Shown: piece by piece, positions 12,015-21,583 of the stretch
How positions within the stretch are numbered: position 1 is the stretch's first letter
How the letters are laid out: each line of letters begins with the position of its first letter
NCBI RefSeq assembly: GCF_002812205.1
Contig: NZ_NPEA01000001.1
Span: 310,001-374,000 of the forward strand
Length of the DNA stretch: 64,000 nt
Source: Leptospira neocaledonica
Lineage (GTDB): Bacteria; Spirochaetota; Leptospiria; Leptospirales; Leptospiraceae
Reading direction: 5' to 3'
Made by a program: the position numbers and the translations under genes
The notes under the pieces: generated by a model
Databases searched by the model: none
Seen by the model: only the letters and a program-made list of their open reading frames with translations
What the model was told of the DNA's origin: nothing

Positions 12015-12878
12015 TCAATCTTCTTCTTGGCTTCCTAAAGATTTTTCTATATTATTGCGGTATCTTTCTTTAAAAAAGGATTTTGTATTCGGCGCACCGA
12101 TTCCCGCTTCTTTCAGTCTTCTTTCATTTGCTGAAATTCTGTCCTCGTCCAAGGGGTGAGTGCTTAGATATTTTTCCAAAGGGATATCTACACCTTTTAA
12201 CTCCGGATTTACCTTCTTCTCTTTTTGAATATCTTTGAAAAAATCCGCGATTGCCCCCGGATAATACGGAGTAGATCTCATATAGCCAAAACCATATTCA
12301 TCTGCTTCTTCTTCCATGGAACGTGAATTTGCAAGACCTAATAGATTTGTAGAAAGCCCTGCGATATCTGCAGCATGCTGTGCCAAATCAGGCCCCAGAA
12401 CATAAGAAAGCACAAAGTACAATCCAAAGTATAAAGTAAGATTTGTAGATAATTGTTTGGTAGAATGCCTTCTTTCCGCATGGGCAATCTCATGTGAAAG
12501 TATACCTGCCAAGGTCGCTTCATTCTTTACAAAATGAAGAAGTCCGGTATATACGAATATATATCCGCCGGGAGCGCAGATGGCGTTGATGACCTTATCG
12601 TCGTCTATTATAGTTACCTTATATTTAAATTCATCCTTATATTGGATAGATTTAGATTTTAAGATACGATCCACGACAGACTGTAAATATTTTTCTAAAG
12701 ACTTGTCTTTGTAGATTTTACCGTGGCCTTCCCCGGTAACCGCTTCCTTGTAAAATTGTTCTCCTAAAAAACGGTCCACATCAAGTGGAAAAACAAGGTC
12801 CACCATCCAGCCGCAGCCTTGTAGGCTAAAAAGTAAAAATAGGACCAGGAAATATTTGCGAATAGAAGGTTTATTCAT
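12015..12878 (-). CDS. M48-family zinc metalloprotease lipoprotein
   Basis: The ATG at 12876-12878 gives a clean lipoprotein signal (MNKPSIRKYFLVLFLLFSLQGC, cysteine 22); a GTG at 12888-12890 would add four residues and overlap the previous stop. Mature features are those of M48 peptidases: HEIAH at about 129-133 for zinc and catalysis, and a third ligand in SRSMEEEADEYGF near residue 189. CAPGGYIFVYTGLL before the HExxH is also typical. At 287 residues it resembles periplasmic BepA/LoiP-like proteases that act in outer-membrane quality control. It is the last gene of a four-gene operon with a muramidase at the front. Confidence 0.88.
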   Translation of the reverse strand: MNKPSIRKYFLVLFLLFSLQGCGWMVDLVFPLDVDRFLGEQFYKEAVTGEGHGKIYKDKSLEKYLQSVVDRILKSKSIQYKDEFKYKVTIIDDDKVINAICAPGGYIFVYTGLLHFVKNEATLAGILSHEIAHAERRHSTKQLSTNLTLYFGLYFVLSYVLGPDLAQHAADIAGLSTNLLGLANSRSMEEEADEYGFGYMRSTPYYPGAIADFFKDIQKEKKVNPELKGVDIPLEKYLSTHPLDEDRISANERRLKEAGIGAPNTKSFFKERYRNNIEKSLGSQEED

Positions 12879-12886
12879 AGGACAAC

Positions 12887-13741
12887 TCACTCCGAATATA
12901 AACGGATTTCGTAACCGCCATAAGCTCGGATATTAATGACAACATCCTCGAATAAAAGATACTGCCCTTTGATACCGAGTAATTTGGAATCTATTTCTGT
13001 TTCCTTATCCGGAGAAAAAGATTTGGATTTTTTGGGGTATTCTGAAATAGGATAACTTAATTTTGTGATTTTTTGTTCTTCGGATTCTGTATATGGAACT
13101 CCTAAATCCCAGGAATCCAATACTTCCAGAAGTTCTTTCTTTTTGGAAATCAAATCGAAGGGGCCGGAATCTTCCGTCACCATCTTCTGCCATTTGGTCT
13201 TATCATCTATGATAGAGGTAAATTGTTTTTCTATTAAGCCGGCATCTCTTCTGGATGAAACTTCTAAAAGTGGAATCGCTTCTTGCGCTCCCTGATCCAC
13301 CCAGCGATTGGATACCGGTTTTTCACGTGTGATTCCCACTTTTAGTCCGCTCGTGTTTGCAAGATAAACTGTGTGCTTTTGGAAGCAGTAACCTTCTCCC
13401 CATTCGGGTTCCCTACAAGTTCCTAAATGAAAATGACAGGTCTCAGGTCGAAGAATACATAGATCATTTTCAGCTAAAGTTTGGAAGCAGGAAAAACAAC
13501 TTCCTTGGTTGAAACTTTTACTTGTGACTTTTCCACAATTCACACAACGAATCTTTCCGGTAAATTCTAGTTTTACCCTTTTGCCTACAAGACTTCCGAT
13601 CTTAAAATTTGCAGGCAGATATTGTGCCTCTTGTTTTCCGGATTCGGAAGAAGGATAAGAAGCTACTACCCAGATATATTCTACCGGGTCGATACCTTCG
13701 TGGTCCATCATTCGCAAAAAACCGGAAGAGAGTTCTTTCAT
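12887..13741 (-). CDS. DUF2797-family zinc-ribbon protein
   Basis: The 284-residue protein contains paired cysteines CVNCGK and CFSCFQ around residues 61-82, then [23 protein letters not shown] in broken order: C95, C101, H103, H105 and C109, consistent with one or two zinc sites. The following [17 protein letters not shown] is the characteristic DUF2797 block, which resembles a GIY-YIG-type strand arrangement (VYLA...LKVGIT). No signal peptide is seen, so it is cytoplasmic. It overlaps its neighbours on both sides by three to four bases. Function is unknown; a nucleic-acid role is inference. Confidence 0.82.
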   Translation of the reverse strand: MKELSSGFLRMMDHEGIDPVEYIWVVASYPSSESGKQEAQYLPANFKIGSLVGKRVKLEFTGKIRCVNCGKVTSKSFNQGSCFSCFQTLAENDLCILRPETCHFHLGTCREPEWGEGYCFQKHTVYLANTSGLKVGITREKPVSNRWVDQGAQEAIPLLEVSSRRDAGLIEKQFTSIIDDKTKWQKMVTEDSGPFDLISKKKELLEVLDSWDLGVPYTESEEQKITKLSYPISEYPKKSKSFSPDKETEIDSKLLGIKGQYLLFEDVVINIRAYGGYEIRLYSE

Positions 13742-14340
13742 GGGAAAAAATATTCCTTACCACCGAGCGGTCGTAATATAGGATCCACTTTTACGATTAG
13801 AATAGTGCTTAACTCTTGGCCTTTCCAGTCAAAAACAACTATTTTATCTTCGTAGGAATAATGGCTAAGTCTTCCATCCGTATGATAAAATAATTTTAAA
13901 TCACTCTGCCCTTCTTTTCCGGGCAGAGAAAGTACACCTTTTCCTGCGAGAGTTCTTCCCTCATACCATTTTGCTTTTACTGGAATGGGAGGTATTGTTT
14001 TACTCGGAGTTAGACCATTCGTAGCAGAGGCAATACTCGGAGTTTTAGGTTCAGAGCCATCTGTCAAAGTATCTTCTAAGGTAGAAACTCTAAGCAAAGC
14101 ACATTGGAAATTTCCCTCTAATCTAGGAAAGTTCTGATCACAAGGAGTTTCTTTTACATACAATTCTTGATCAAAGGAAGCGCCCGTGCGCACACTTTGG
14201 GCAATTTTAGCGAATGCATAAAATTTCAAACGGCCCAAAACTTCTTTTAAACCGTATTCTTTCCATTCTCCACTTTCGTTTTCTGCAAAAAGAGAGAAGA
14301 AAAAACAAAGGTAGAATATAATAACGAATCTGACTCTCAT
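13738..14340 (-). CDS. Secreted protein of unknown function
   Basis: This 200-residue protein has a short basic start and hydrophobic core ([20 protein letters not shown]), which indicates export through Sec with cleavage after about residue 19. Two cysteines (CDQNF and CALLR) in the mature part could form a disulfide. A Pro/Thr-rich linker at about 108-125 divides it, and the C-terminal half ([13 protein letters not shown]...[20 protein letters not shown]) looks like beta-strands of a YD-like repeat sheet. I recognise no family. It overlaps the DUF2797 gene by four bases and follows the NamZ-type gene by 31 bases. Confidence 0.72.
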   Translation of the reverse strand: MRVRFVIIFYLCFFFSLFAENESGEWKEYGLKEVLGRLKFYAFAKIAQSVRTGASFDQELYVKETPCDQNFPRLEGNFQCALLRVSTLEDTLTDGSEPKTPSIASATNGLTPSKTIPPIPVKAKWYEGRTLAGKGVLSLPGKEGQSDLKLFYHTDGRLSHYSYEDKIVVFDWKGQELSTILIVKVDPILRPLGGKEYFFP

Positions 14341-14371
14341 AATATCTCTTTCGAAATCCTATTATAAAACA

Positions 14372-15631
14372 TTAGTAGATCAGATATTTTTGGATCAATC
14401 TGTTAGTAGAAGATTCGGATTCCGCATAAGAAGCCTTAAATTCTTCGTATGTCTTACCTGCATCGACTGACTCTCTGAATTTTTCCGTTCCCCAAAGGAA
14501 ATCTATATTATGAGATCCGTCCGCATACTGTCTCCATTTGAAATCTTTATATTTCTTTTTCATAATGGAAGTAAGATTATAGGCCATTCTGATCGGATCG
14601 TATTTACGATTTACGACTGTTAAACGAAGTCCTCTGCATATTTCTCCCTTAAAAGGTCCGAAAACAGGTTTAAAAAATACACTTTGGTAATAATAATCTC
14701 CCTTACTGTCCTCGTTCAATTCGGAGATAATATCTTCCGGTTCATTCATCCAAGGAGCGCCGAAATATACGAATGGAGCCTGGGTCCCCCTTCCGACGGA
14801 AACATTCACTCCTTCTAATAATACTAAGCCTAAATAATTTCTGGCAGAATCCAACATTGGTAAATTCGGAGAAGGTGTGGACCAAGGAATTCCTTCTCTA
14901 TCCCAATCGAATCCTCTTTTTAGATTTTCAGGTGAGATGATATCCAGTTTTACTTTTCCACCCAGATATTCTCCGTTATAAAATGCCGCGGCTTCTCCCA
15001 AGGTCATACCCGTGAAAAACAGGGATGGAAATTCTCCCGCGAAGTTTAAAAACTTCTTCTGTATACCTTCTCCCCTTGCACCTAAATATAATGCAGGGTT
15101 TGGATGATCCAAAAGAATAAACTTAGTGTTTGGATCCGGCAAATTATCCATCAAACGTTTAAGAACACTTAAGTATGTATAACAACGCATCCCCATATCA
15201 ACTACATCGAATACAATTGCATCTGCACCTTTGAGTATTGCAGGGATCTCTGAATTTTTTACCTTATAAATATGATAAATGGGAAGTTGAAAAGTCTCGT
15301 CCATCGTGACTGGTGACTTGCTAAAGTCTTCTTCCAATCCTAAAAAACCGTGTTCGAGTCCGATCAAATGTTTGATCTTTACTTTTTTATCCTTAAACTC
15401 TTTCAAGATCTTCTCAGGATGTCTTCCTATTCCAGATGGATTTGTAACGAGCACAACGGATTTACCGGCAAGACTAGGAAGTACTTGTTCGTAAAAAGAA
15501 ACTTCGGCCGGAATAATTTTGGATTTTGAAATATGACTTCTGGATGACGCTTCTACGCAGGAGCCTGAGGAAATTGTCAGAAAAAAAATGAATAAAGTTA
15601 GGTTTTTTTTGTTTCTTTCTTTGAACCGCAT
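14372..15631 (-). CDS. Exo-beta-N-acetylmuramidase NamZ-type (DUF1343) lipoprotein
   Basis: DUF1343 proteins such as Bacillus NamZ release terminal N-acetylmuramic acid from peptidoglycan fragments. Here 419 residues begin with a lipoprotein-like signal ending LTISSGSC (cysteine about 25), which places it at an envelope membrane. Family blocks are clear: [12 protein letters not shown] near 59-70, [10 protein letters not shown] (89-98), [15 protein letters not shown] (about 141-155), [21 protein letters not shown] and [21 protein letters not shown]. It heads an operon ending with an M48 protease, suggesting a cell-wall turnover or envelope maintenance theme. Activity on leptospiral murein is inferred from the family. 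Confidence 0.88.
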   Translation of the reverse strand: MRFKERNKKNLTLFIFFLTISSGSCVEASSRSHISKSKIIPAEVSFYEQVLPSLAGKSVVLVTNPSGIGRHPEKILKEFKDKKVKIKHLIGLEHGFLGLEEDFSKSPVTMDETFQLPIYHIYKVKNSEIPAILKGADAIVFDVVDMGMRCYTYLSVLKRLMDNLPDPNTKFILLDHPNPALYLGARGEGIQKKFLNFAGEFPSLFFTGMTLGEAAAFYNGEYLGGKVKLDIISPENLKRGFDWDREGIPWSTPSPNLPMLDSARNYLGLVLLEGVNVSVGRGTQAPFVYFGAPWMNEPEDIISELNEDSKGDYYYQSVFFKPVFGPFKGEICRGLRLTVVNRKYDPIRMAYNLTSIMKKKYKDFKWRQYADGSHNIDFLWGTEKFRESVDAGKTYEEFKASYAESESSTNRLIQKYLIY

Positions 15632-15697
15632 GTAAGATACCTTATTTGTTCAGTAAATAGACAGAATTCAATACATCAAGGAGAAAAAGGAAGCGAT

Positions 15698-16945
15698 ATG
15701 GCAAAGCTGCCCATCCTGCGGATTACCGCTCTCACACTGATTTTAGGTTTCACTTTTGCATGCGCTACGGGTGACGGATCCCGACGCAAGAAAAAAGAAG
15801 AATTCACTAGAGAAGGAAATACGATCACCGTGATCGGAGAAGCTCCGATCTATAACGGAGATATAGCAAACGCAAAACAAAGAGCGATTAAAGACGCAAA
15901 GGTTAATGCGGTACGTAAAGTAGTTGGTGAAGAAATTTCCAACAAAAGCCAAGCTTCCGATGGAGAAAGTTTGGGCTCTAGTCTACTTTCCAAAACGGAT
16001 GCATTCGTAAAATCTTACGACATCGTTGCAGAAGACCAAGGCAAGATTGATACTCAACCAATTTTAAAACTTACAGTTCGTTGTACTATCGAAGAATCTA
16101 AACTTTCCACTGCTGTAGAAGGTTTACTTGCTGATGTAGGAAATCCAAGAATTGTAGTTTTAGTTCCTTCTAAAGTAGGAGGAGCACCGGTTGCTCCTTT
16201 AAGCAATGGTAATATTGCAGAAGCTGAGGTCATCAAAGGATTGAAAAAAGCAGGAAACAAGATCGTGGATCCAGGAACTGCTTCTAAAACTGTTAAACCT
16301 TCCGGCTTGAATGCTGATGTGGTAAACTCTCTAGATGCAGGAGCTGCGATCTTAATCCAAGCTCAATCTTCCGGAGCAGAAGTACTTGTTGTAGGATCTG
16401 TTGAAACAGAAGACCAAACACCTGTAACTGCAATCGGTGGAAAACAATTGGATAGACCTCTATTCAATACTGCGGCTACAGGACCTTATAAAGTGATCCT
16501 ACTTTGGGGAGACGGAAAAGTGGTAGCATCCGGAAACGGAGACGCTCGCGGAGCAGACATCACTCAAAAAGTTTCCAGAGAAAAAGCACTTGCTGGTTGG
16601 GCAGAAGATGTAACCAAAAAAGTAAACAAACAACTTAAGGAAGAATGGTTCAATCTCACTGAGAACAATACCATCATCCTTAAGTTTACCGGACTGGACG
16701 CAGACGAATCCACTAAGTTCAAAGATGATCTGGCAGAATTAACTGCTGCGAAAGACATCAATGTTAGAACTAGCAATGTAAGCGGTTCAGAATGGGAAGT
16801 TACCTACCCTGGAAAAGACGCACTGTTTATGGACGAATTAGTCTATAAAAAAGACAGAGGATTTACTTTCTTAGCTACTAAAAAGATGAATGTTAAGTCT
16901 GCTGCAAGAGGTGTGGTTACTTTGGAGTTTACTCCGAATAAATAA
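15698..16945 (+). CDS. LipL46-like lipoprotein with LPP20/FlgT-type N-terminal domain
   Basis: A strong Shine-Dalgarno (AAGGAG-like, about 15679-15692) precedes a 415-residue lipoprotein with lipobox FTFAC (cysteine 22). The segment [37 protein letters not shown], seen in pieces from residue 43 to 80, is the helical LPP20/FlgT N-terminal signature; FlgT-like middle-domain features follow ([14 protein letters not shown]...[22 protein letters not shown]). Mature mass near 44 kDa and its place a few genes from flaB match what I remember of LipL46 of pathogenic Leptospira, but that identification is inference. A strong intrinsic terminator follows. A flagellar role is only suggested by the FlgT-like fold. 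Confidence 0.8.
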   Translation: MAKLPILRITALTLILGFTFACATGDGSRRKKKEEFTREGNTITVIGEAPIYNGDIANAKQRAIKDAKVNAVRKVVGEEISNKSQASDGESLGSSLLSKTDAFVKSYDIVAEDQGKIDTQPILKLTVRCTIEESKLSTAVEGLLADVGNPRIVVLVPSKVGGAPVAPLSNGNIAEAEVIKGLKKAGNKIVDPGTASKTVKPSGLNADVVNSLDAGAAILIQAQSSGAEVLVVGSVETEDQTPVTAIGGKQLDRPLFNTAATGPYKVILLWGDGKVVASGNGDARGADITQKVSREKALAGWAEDVTKKVNKQLKEEWFNLTENNTIILKFTGLDADESTKFKDDLAELTAAKDINVRTSNVSGSEWEVTYPGKDALFMDELVYKKDRGFTFLATKKMNVKSAARGVVTLEFTPNK

Positions 16946-16970
16946 TCGATTCAACAATCGATCTAAAAGA

Positions 16971-17001
16971 AAAGCCGGCGAGAAATTCGTCGGCTTTTTT
17001 T
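16971..17001. terminator. Bidirectional intrinsic terminator
   Basis: AAAGCCGGCGA (16971-16981) pairs with TCGTCGGCTTT (16987-16997) with one G-U pair, a five-base loop and a run of seven T on the plus strand. On the minus strand the hairpin is followed by TTTTCTTTT. It serves the LipL46-like gene and the convergent SRPBCC gene. Confidence 0.9.
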
Positions 17002-17010
17002 ATTTGTTCT

Positions 17011-17559
17011 TTAAACCTTACTCGGTTTAGAGATCAGCTTTGTGTATTCTTCTTCGTGTTTTGAAAAAGTTTGCCAGAATTTAGGAACCGATTCTTGGTA
17101 CAATTTGGAAACCAATATGTCCAAATGTGTATGCCAACCGGTGGAAACCATCAGTTTACCGAATTCATCATTCAGTTTATAATGTCGAATAGTAAGAAGA
17201 ACATCCTCTCCCTTCTCCTCTAACTCAAAACGTACTTCCGAATCAGGATGCCAGGTAAAACTTAAAAGACGAGGAGCATCAATTGCAGTTATTGTTTCCG
17301 ATCCGCTAATACCGTTTTCCATAGCCTTGAATCTATCAGGATAGGTTTTTTCATCGGAAAGAGAAGAATGTAAAAAGTTTAATTCAACTTTTCCTCCTAC
17401 CTTCAGCTCCATGTTTCCTTTAGCGAGCCAAATACCGCGCTTCTCTGAGTCAGTCAGATATTCCCAAACGGTTTCGATCGGGCCGGGCAATAATCGTTCA
17501 AAACGAACCTCGCTCGATGAAACAAATGTACCATACGTTTTATTTTCCGATCTATTCAT
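17011..17559 (-). CDS. SRPBCC/AHSA1-domain protein
   Basis: The 182-residue protein has the START-like AHSA1 fold: RFERLLPGPIETVWEYLTDSEKRGIWLAKG near residues 19-48 and the closing LLTIRHYKLNDEFGKLMVSTGWHTHLDIL around 128-155. These domains bind hydrophobic ligands or stabilise Hsp90-type chaperones; the ligand here is unknown. It begins four bases after the ArsR-family gene stop, an arrangement very common for ArsR/SRPBCC pairs, and should be controlled by the same operator. Confidence 0.88.
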   Translation of the reverse strand: MNRSENKTYGTFVSSSEVRFERLLPGPIETVWEYLTDSEKRGIWLAKGNMELKVGGKVELNFLHSSLSDEKTYPDRFKAMENGISGSETITAIDAPRLLSFTWHPDSEVRFELEEKGEDVLLTIRHYKLNDEFGKLMVSTGWHTHLDILVSKLYQESVPKFWQTFSKHEEEYTKLISKPSKV

Positions 17560-17563
17560 CAGA

Positions 17564-17884
17564 TTATCCTCTTTCCTTCTTCTTCTTATTTGCTCTCAAT
17601 TCCTTTTCCAAAACGTCCAATCTGCTTTCCCAGAAAGATTTTGCTCTATCTAGCCAATCCTGGATTTCCTTCCAGCCTCTATAATCTAGAGAATGGATCC
17701 TTCTTTGACCGTCTGCTCTCACCTGGATCAAATTTGTTTCTCTTAGAACTTTTAAATGTTGGGAGATAGCAGCATTACTTATATCAAAATGCCCAGCAAT
17801 CTCACCTGCACCCATTTCTCCTTCGAATAGAAGTTCTAAAATTTTGCGCCTGGTCGGATCTGAAATCGCATCTAAAGCGTTCAT
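17564..17884 (-). CDS. ArsR-family winged-helix transcriptional regulator
   Basis: The protein shows the ArsR core: ALDAISDPTRRKILELLFEGEMGAGEIAGHF (in pieces, residues 3-33), recognition helix SNAAISQHLKVLRE and the wing NLIQVRADGQRRIHSL. No CxC metal site is visible, so it is of the non-metal subgroup that pairs with SRPBCC genes. Three in-frame starts exist (17902, 17890, 17884). The outermost lies inside the palindromic operator at 17891-17930, and the innermost gives the usual family N-terminus MNALDAISDPTRR, so I prefer it. No clear Shine-Dalgarno is seen. Autorepression through the operator is inferred. Confidence 0.88.
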   Translation of the reverse strand: MNALDAISDPTRRKILELLFEGEMGAGEIAGHFDISNAAISQHLKVLRETNLIQVRADGQRRIHSLDYRGWKEIQDWLDRAKSFWESRLDVLEKELRANKKKKERG

Positions 17885-17890
17885 AGACAT

Positions 17891-17930
17891 ATATTTAAGC
17901 ATAAACTTAATTAAGTCAATACTTAAATAT
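17891..17930. promoter_or_regulatory. 40-base symmetrical operator before the ArsR gene
   Basis: The centre ACTTAATTAAGT (17905-17916) is a perfect 12-base palindrome. Flanking arms ATATTTAAG (17891-17899) and CTTAAATAT (17922-17930) are also perfect inverted repeats about the same centre at 17910.5. Each half therefore carries two TTAAG/CTTAA-type sites. The position at the start of the regulator gene is as expected for autoregulation. Confidence 0.7.
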
Positions 17931-17931
17931 A

Positions 17932-17971
17932 AAAATAAGACGACCCTTAGTGGAAATTATTCTAAGGGTCG
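17932..17971 (-). terminator. Intrinsic terminator of the TPR-like lipoprotein gene
   Basis: CGACCCTTAG (17941-17950) and CTAAGGGTCG (17962-17971) form a perfect 10-base stem with an 11-base loop. On the minus strand it is followed by TCTTATTTTT, a T-rich tail. It lies 30 bases beyond the stop at 18002. Confidence 0.8.
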
Positions 17972-18001
17972 AATTGGGATGGATAAAAGAAAAACTCCGA
18001 T

Positions 18002-18760
18002 TTAACGAAGTAAAAACTGAAAGGCGTAAGTGTTTTTAGGATCAAGTTGTAGAGTTTTACAAAGATAAAAACGATTCTTGTCCTTATCTTTTAGATAATA
18101 AGCAGTTTCCGTAAGGTAAGCATAGTTTTCGATCACGGATGGATGAGGGCCTTGGCTTCCGTCCGTGGTCATGGTTCCTCCGAAAAGAGATAACTCCAAG
18201 TATGATTCAGCAGCTTGCCACTCCGCTCTGTCTAAATAGATTGTAGCAATTTTCCACTCCACATCGTTAAAACCCAAGACTATAACTACTTCGCCCTTTT
18301 TTCGGATTCCATCCTGCACATCGATTTCATGCTGAATACGCTTATATAAATCCAAATAGAATGCAAGTAGCTTGTCTTCCTTTCCTCTATTTTGCAGACT
18401 CCAATACCAGGATTTGGCGTATAGTTCCCGAAGACTTAAATCCTGATCATACTTGGAAAGAAAAGGTTGTAATAAAGCTTTTACTTCGGAAAATTTTCTG
18501 GCTCGGTAATCAAAGAGTGCCTTATCCCAGATTTTTTGATTTTGGCTTAAAAAGTTTTCATGAGCACTGGAGGGTATGGAATATTCCAAAAACCTTGTTA
18601 TCGAAAAATTTCCCTTTCCTTTCATTACCGAGAAGTAATATGGACTTTTAGTATCCGAACAATCTAAAGTAAATGATTCCGGCCCGGGCTTTTTTCCCGA
18701 ATTAGTGGTCGCACAAGTTAAGCCTAATAGTGTAGCAAAGATTAATAAACTACGAAACAT
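18002..18760 (-). CDS. Lipoprotein with TPR-like helices
   Basis: A 252-residue protein with a short signal peptide and lipobox LGLTC (cysteine 16). The mature chain is helical; pieces such as ALFDYRARKFSEVKALLQPFLSKY, LYAKSWYWSLQNRG, WKIATIYLDRAEWQAAESYLELSL and YLTETAYYLKDKDKNRFYLCKTLQLDP have the A/G-Y-A spacing of tetratricopeptide repeats. No enzyme motif is present. Membrane-anchored TPR proteins usually scaffold envelope complexes, which is as far as the inference goes. It stands alone between its own terminator and the flaB terminator. Confidence 0.75.
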   Translation of the reverse strand: MFRSLLIFATLLGLTCATTNSGKKPGPESFTLDCSDTKSPYYFSVMKGKGNFSITRFLEYSIPSSAHENFLSQNQKIWDKALFDYRARKFSEVKALLQPFLSKYDQDLSLRELYAKSWYWSLQNRGKEDKLLAFYLDLYKRIQHEIDVQDGIRKKGEVVIVLGFNDVEWKIATIYLDRAEWQAAESYLELSLFGGTMTTDGSQGPHPSVIENYAYLTETAYYLKDKDKNRFYLCKTLQLDPKNTYAFQFLLR

Positions 18761-18970
18761 TCCATTCTACCTAAAGGAAAAGATGTTCGAGAATTTCCAT
18801 AAATCAGCGAAAAGAGTCAAGCGAATTCATTCAATCATGACTAGATGATTATTTTCCACACGAATATAAAATATTACCTGCATTTTTTTTGCATAGCTTG
18901 TTTAGAAAAAACGAATTTAGACGAATAAATAAATAGGACGAATTCATAAGGGGATCTCGAAGCATGAGAT

Positions 18971-19004
18971 AAAAAAACCACCGGAAGTTTTCACTCCCGG
19001 TGGT
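18971..19004 (-). terminator. Intrinsic terminator of the downstream flaB gene
   Basis: On the minus strand ACCACCGG...CCGGTGGT forms an 8-base stem (19004-18997 with 18984-18977) followed by seven T. It begins 16 bases after the flaB stop. Confidence 0.9.
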
Positions 19005-19020
19005 GCCATTTCCCAAAGAC

Positions 19021-19869
<849 letters not shown>

Positions 19870-19894
19870 CCTACACTCCTTGTAGAGAGTTTCC

Positions 19895-19975
19895 GGAGGA
19901 TCTCCCTATCCTCCGAGCGGACATGACCTGTCCGGTGCTCCGGGATGGACCCGGTCGGACCACCCGACAGGTCAT
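19895..19975 (-). promoter_or_regulatory. GC-rich structured 5' leader of flaB copy 1
   Basis: Two hairpins lie just upstream of the flaB ribosome binding site. GGAGGAT/ATCCTCC at 19895-19914 is a perfect 7-base stem with a 6-base loop. ATGACCTGTC (19923-19932) pairs perfectly with GACAGGTCAT (19966-19975), and inside it CCGGG/CCCGG (19940-19954) pairs again, giving an almost continuous 53-base stem-loop. They are much richer in G+C than the surrounding DNA and lie in transcribed leader if the promoter is in 19976-20230. Confidence 0.6.
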
Positions 19976-20230
19976 CTTCTCCCGAGGAGAATGGATGTTT
20001 TTCAATCAACACATAAGAGCATAACGTTACTGATATACACTTACACTAAGTTCAATAAGCTTTAGGTTATTACTAACCCGGTTTTCGTTTCCTCGGAATC
20101 CCTCCTTGGAAAAGGAACCGGAAAAAAATTGGGGAAATAAGAATGTTAGACCCGACGTTTTTCCTGTACCTTTTCATTAGGTCCGTAGACAAGGATAGCC
20201 GCATGAGCGGCTTCGGAGTTCTACAGAAAA
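19976..20230. other. Gap between the two flaB genes, promoter-bearing part
   Basis: No gene is visible between the two flagellins (whole gap 19870-20277). This AT-rich part should hold the promoter of flaB copy 1. Neither a sigma-28 element (TAAA and GCCGATAA-like) nor a sigma-54 element (TGGC and TTGC) could be identified with confidence by eye. Confidence 0.4.
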
Positions 20231-20268
20231 GTTCCCGGTGCGGGAGCATCACTGCTCCCGCTGCCGGA
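20231..20268 (-). terminator. Intrinsic terminator or attenuator after flaB copy 2
   Basis: GCGGGAGCA/TGCTCCCGC forms a perfect 9-base stem with a TCAC loop (on the plus strand 20240-20261), extended by CCGG pairs on both sides. It lies ten bases beyond the flaB stop at 20278. The T-tract on the minus strand is short (CTTTTCTG), so termination may be incomplete and allow readthrough to the second flaB. Confidence 0.65.
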
Positions 20269-20277
20269 AAGTCCTAA

Positions 20278-21123
20278 TTACCTAAGTAACTGGAGGACAG
20301 ACTGAGGTCTTACGTTAGCTTGTGCTAACATAGCAGTACCGGACTGAACCAAGATTTGGTTCTTAGTGAACGATACAGTTTCCTCTGCCATATCCGCGTC
20401 CCTGATTCTCGACTCTGAAGCTTGGATGTTCTCGTAAGCTACCATTAGGCCTTTAGATGCATGCTCTAAACGGTTATAGTAAGCTCCAAGATTTGCTCTT
20501 TGTTTGTTGATTTTCATTAAAGCATCGTCAAGAAAGCCGATTGCTTCGTTTGAAAGTTCAGCAGTAGAAAGAGTCAAAAGTGTTCCGTCAGACTTGATCA
20601 AATTCAGAGCCTTAGCGGTCATAGTTGCGATATAGACACGTTCCCTCTGGTGCTGGTTCGGTCCGATGTGGAACCACATAGAAGCGGTTCTTGATCCACG
20701 AGCGAAATCGCCTTGGAGCAATGCCATCTTATTAAACTCTGCTTGGGAGGAAATGCGATCAATTTCGTCTATGAGCTGAGAAACTTCTACTTGGATCATT
20801 TGGCGGTCTTCTGCGCCGTAGATACCGTTGGAAGATTGGATTGCAAGTACACGGACCCTCTGGATGATATCATTCGTTTCCTGCAGATATCCTTCAGTTG
20901 TTTGGATCAGGGACATGCCGTCCTCAGTGTTTCTCTCCGCTTGGCGAAGTCCTTTCACCTGAGTTCTCATTTTCTCGGAAACGGCTAGACCGGATGCATC
21001 ATCCCCGGCGCGGTTGATACGCATACCGGAAGAAAGTGCCTCCATGTTTTTCGCCACTTCGTTGTTCTGGAACTTCAGAACGCGGTGGGAGTTAATCGCG
21101 GCTAAGTTATGGTTAATGATCAT
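20278..21123 (-). CDS. flaB: Periplasmic flagellar filament core protein FlaB (copy 2)
   Basis: This 281-residue flagellin closely parallels copy 1: [72 protein letters not shown] and [20 protein letters not shown]. The open frame extends nine codons upstream to 21150, but ATG at 21121-21123 matches the universal FlaB N-terminus and has AAGGAGG six bases upstream, so it is the start. A perfect GC-rich hairpin (21154-21171) lies immediately before the ribosome binding site. It is the first gene of the flaB pair. The two copies probably arose by duplication and allow differently composed filaments. Confidence 0.97.
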   Translation of the reverse strand: MIINHNLAAINSHRVLKFQNNEVAKNMEALSSGMRINRAGDDASGLAVSEKMRTQVKGLRQAERNTEDGMSLIQTTEGYLQETNDIIQRVRVLAIQSSNGIYGAEDRQMIQVEVSQLIDEIDRISSQAEFNKMALLQGDFARGSRTASMWFHIGPNQHQRERVYIATMTAKALNLIKSDGTLLTLSTAELSNEAIGFLDDALMKINKQRANLGAYYNRLEHASKGLMVAYENIQASESRIRDADMAEETVSFTKNQILVQSGTAMLAQANVRPQSVLQLLR

Positions 21124-21583
21124 TTGTTTCCTCCTTGAAACTGAGATCATGAGCCCGGCATCCGTGCCGGGATCTGTGCTGGTTTGGTTTTGGTCTTTTT
21201 TCTATATGTTTAAATGAAGGCTGAGATCCGGGATAAACCTAGAAATTCAGGGTTTCCTTCAGATATATCTTCGGTGAAGCACCCGGCCTAGATTAATTTT
21301 AACGAAAATGGAGTTTTTCGCTAATTTTAGCTCTATTTTGATGGTTTTTGATGATTTTTGAAGAAAGAAGGAAAAAGGATTTGGAGAATTTTTGGAAAAA
21401 ATTTTCCTTTTTTGGGCTCATCTAAAAGTTCGAACGAATTGGAAATTTCCATAAGCATTTTTTTAGAAAAAGGAGCTCCCCTTCTCCATCTCTTTGCATT
21501 TTTCAAAAAATTTCCGAAATCAGTTTGCATATCCTAGTTCTAAGAAGATATTTTGCGATTGTTTTCGTATTTCCTAAAGTACT
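21124..21583. other. Divergent intergenic region between flaB copy 2 and pdhA
   Basis: This 460-base gap contains the flaB leader hairpin at 21154-21171 and presumably both divergent promoters. The part from 21300 to 21560 is very AT-rich. A 65-codon minus-strand frame at 21333-21530 is low-complexity (Phe/Lys-rich) and is not supported as a gene. No promoter could be fixed by eye. Confidence 0.45.
21154..21171 (-). promoter_or_regulatory. GC-rich hairpin in the leader of flaB copy 2
   Basis: CCCGGCA (21154-21160) and TGCCGGG (21165-21171) are perfect inverted repeats around a four-base loop. The hairpin ends about 18 bases before the AAGGAGG ribosome binding site, in the same relative place as the hairpins of flaB copy 1. 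Confidence 0.6.

Noticed and set aside
19976..20230. Sigma-28 or sigma-54 promoter for flaB
   Set aside because: No TAAA...GCCGATAA or TGGC...TTGC with correct spacing could be found by eye.
21333..21530. 65-codon minus-strand frame upstream of flaB copy 2
   Set aside because: Low-complexity Phe/Lys/Pro-rich translation of AT-rich DNA without a clear ribosome binding site. It sits in a region that must hold promoters.
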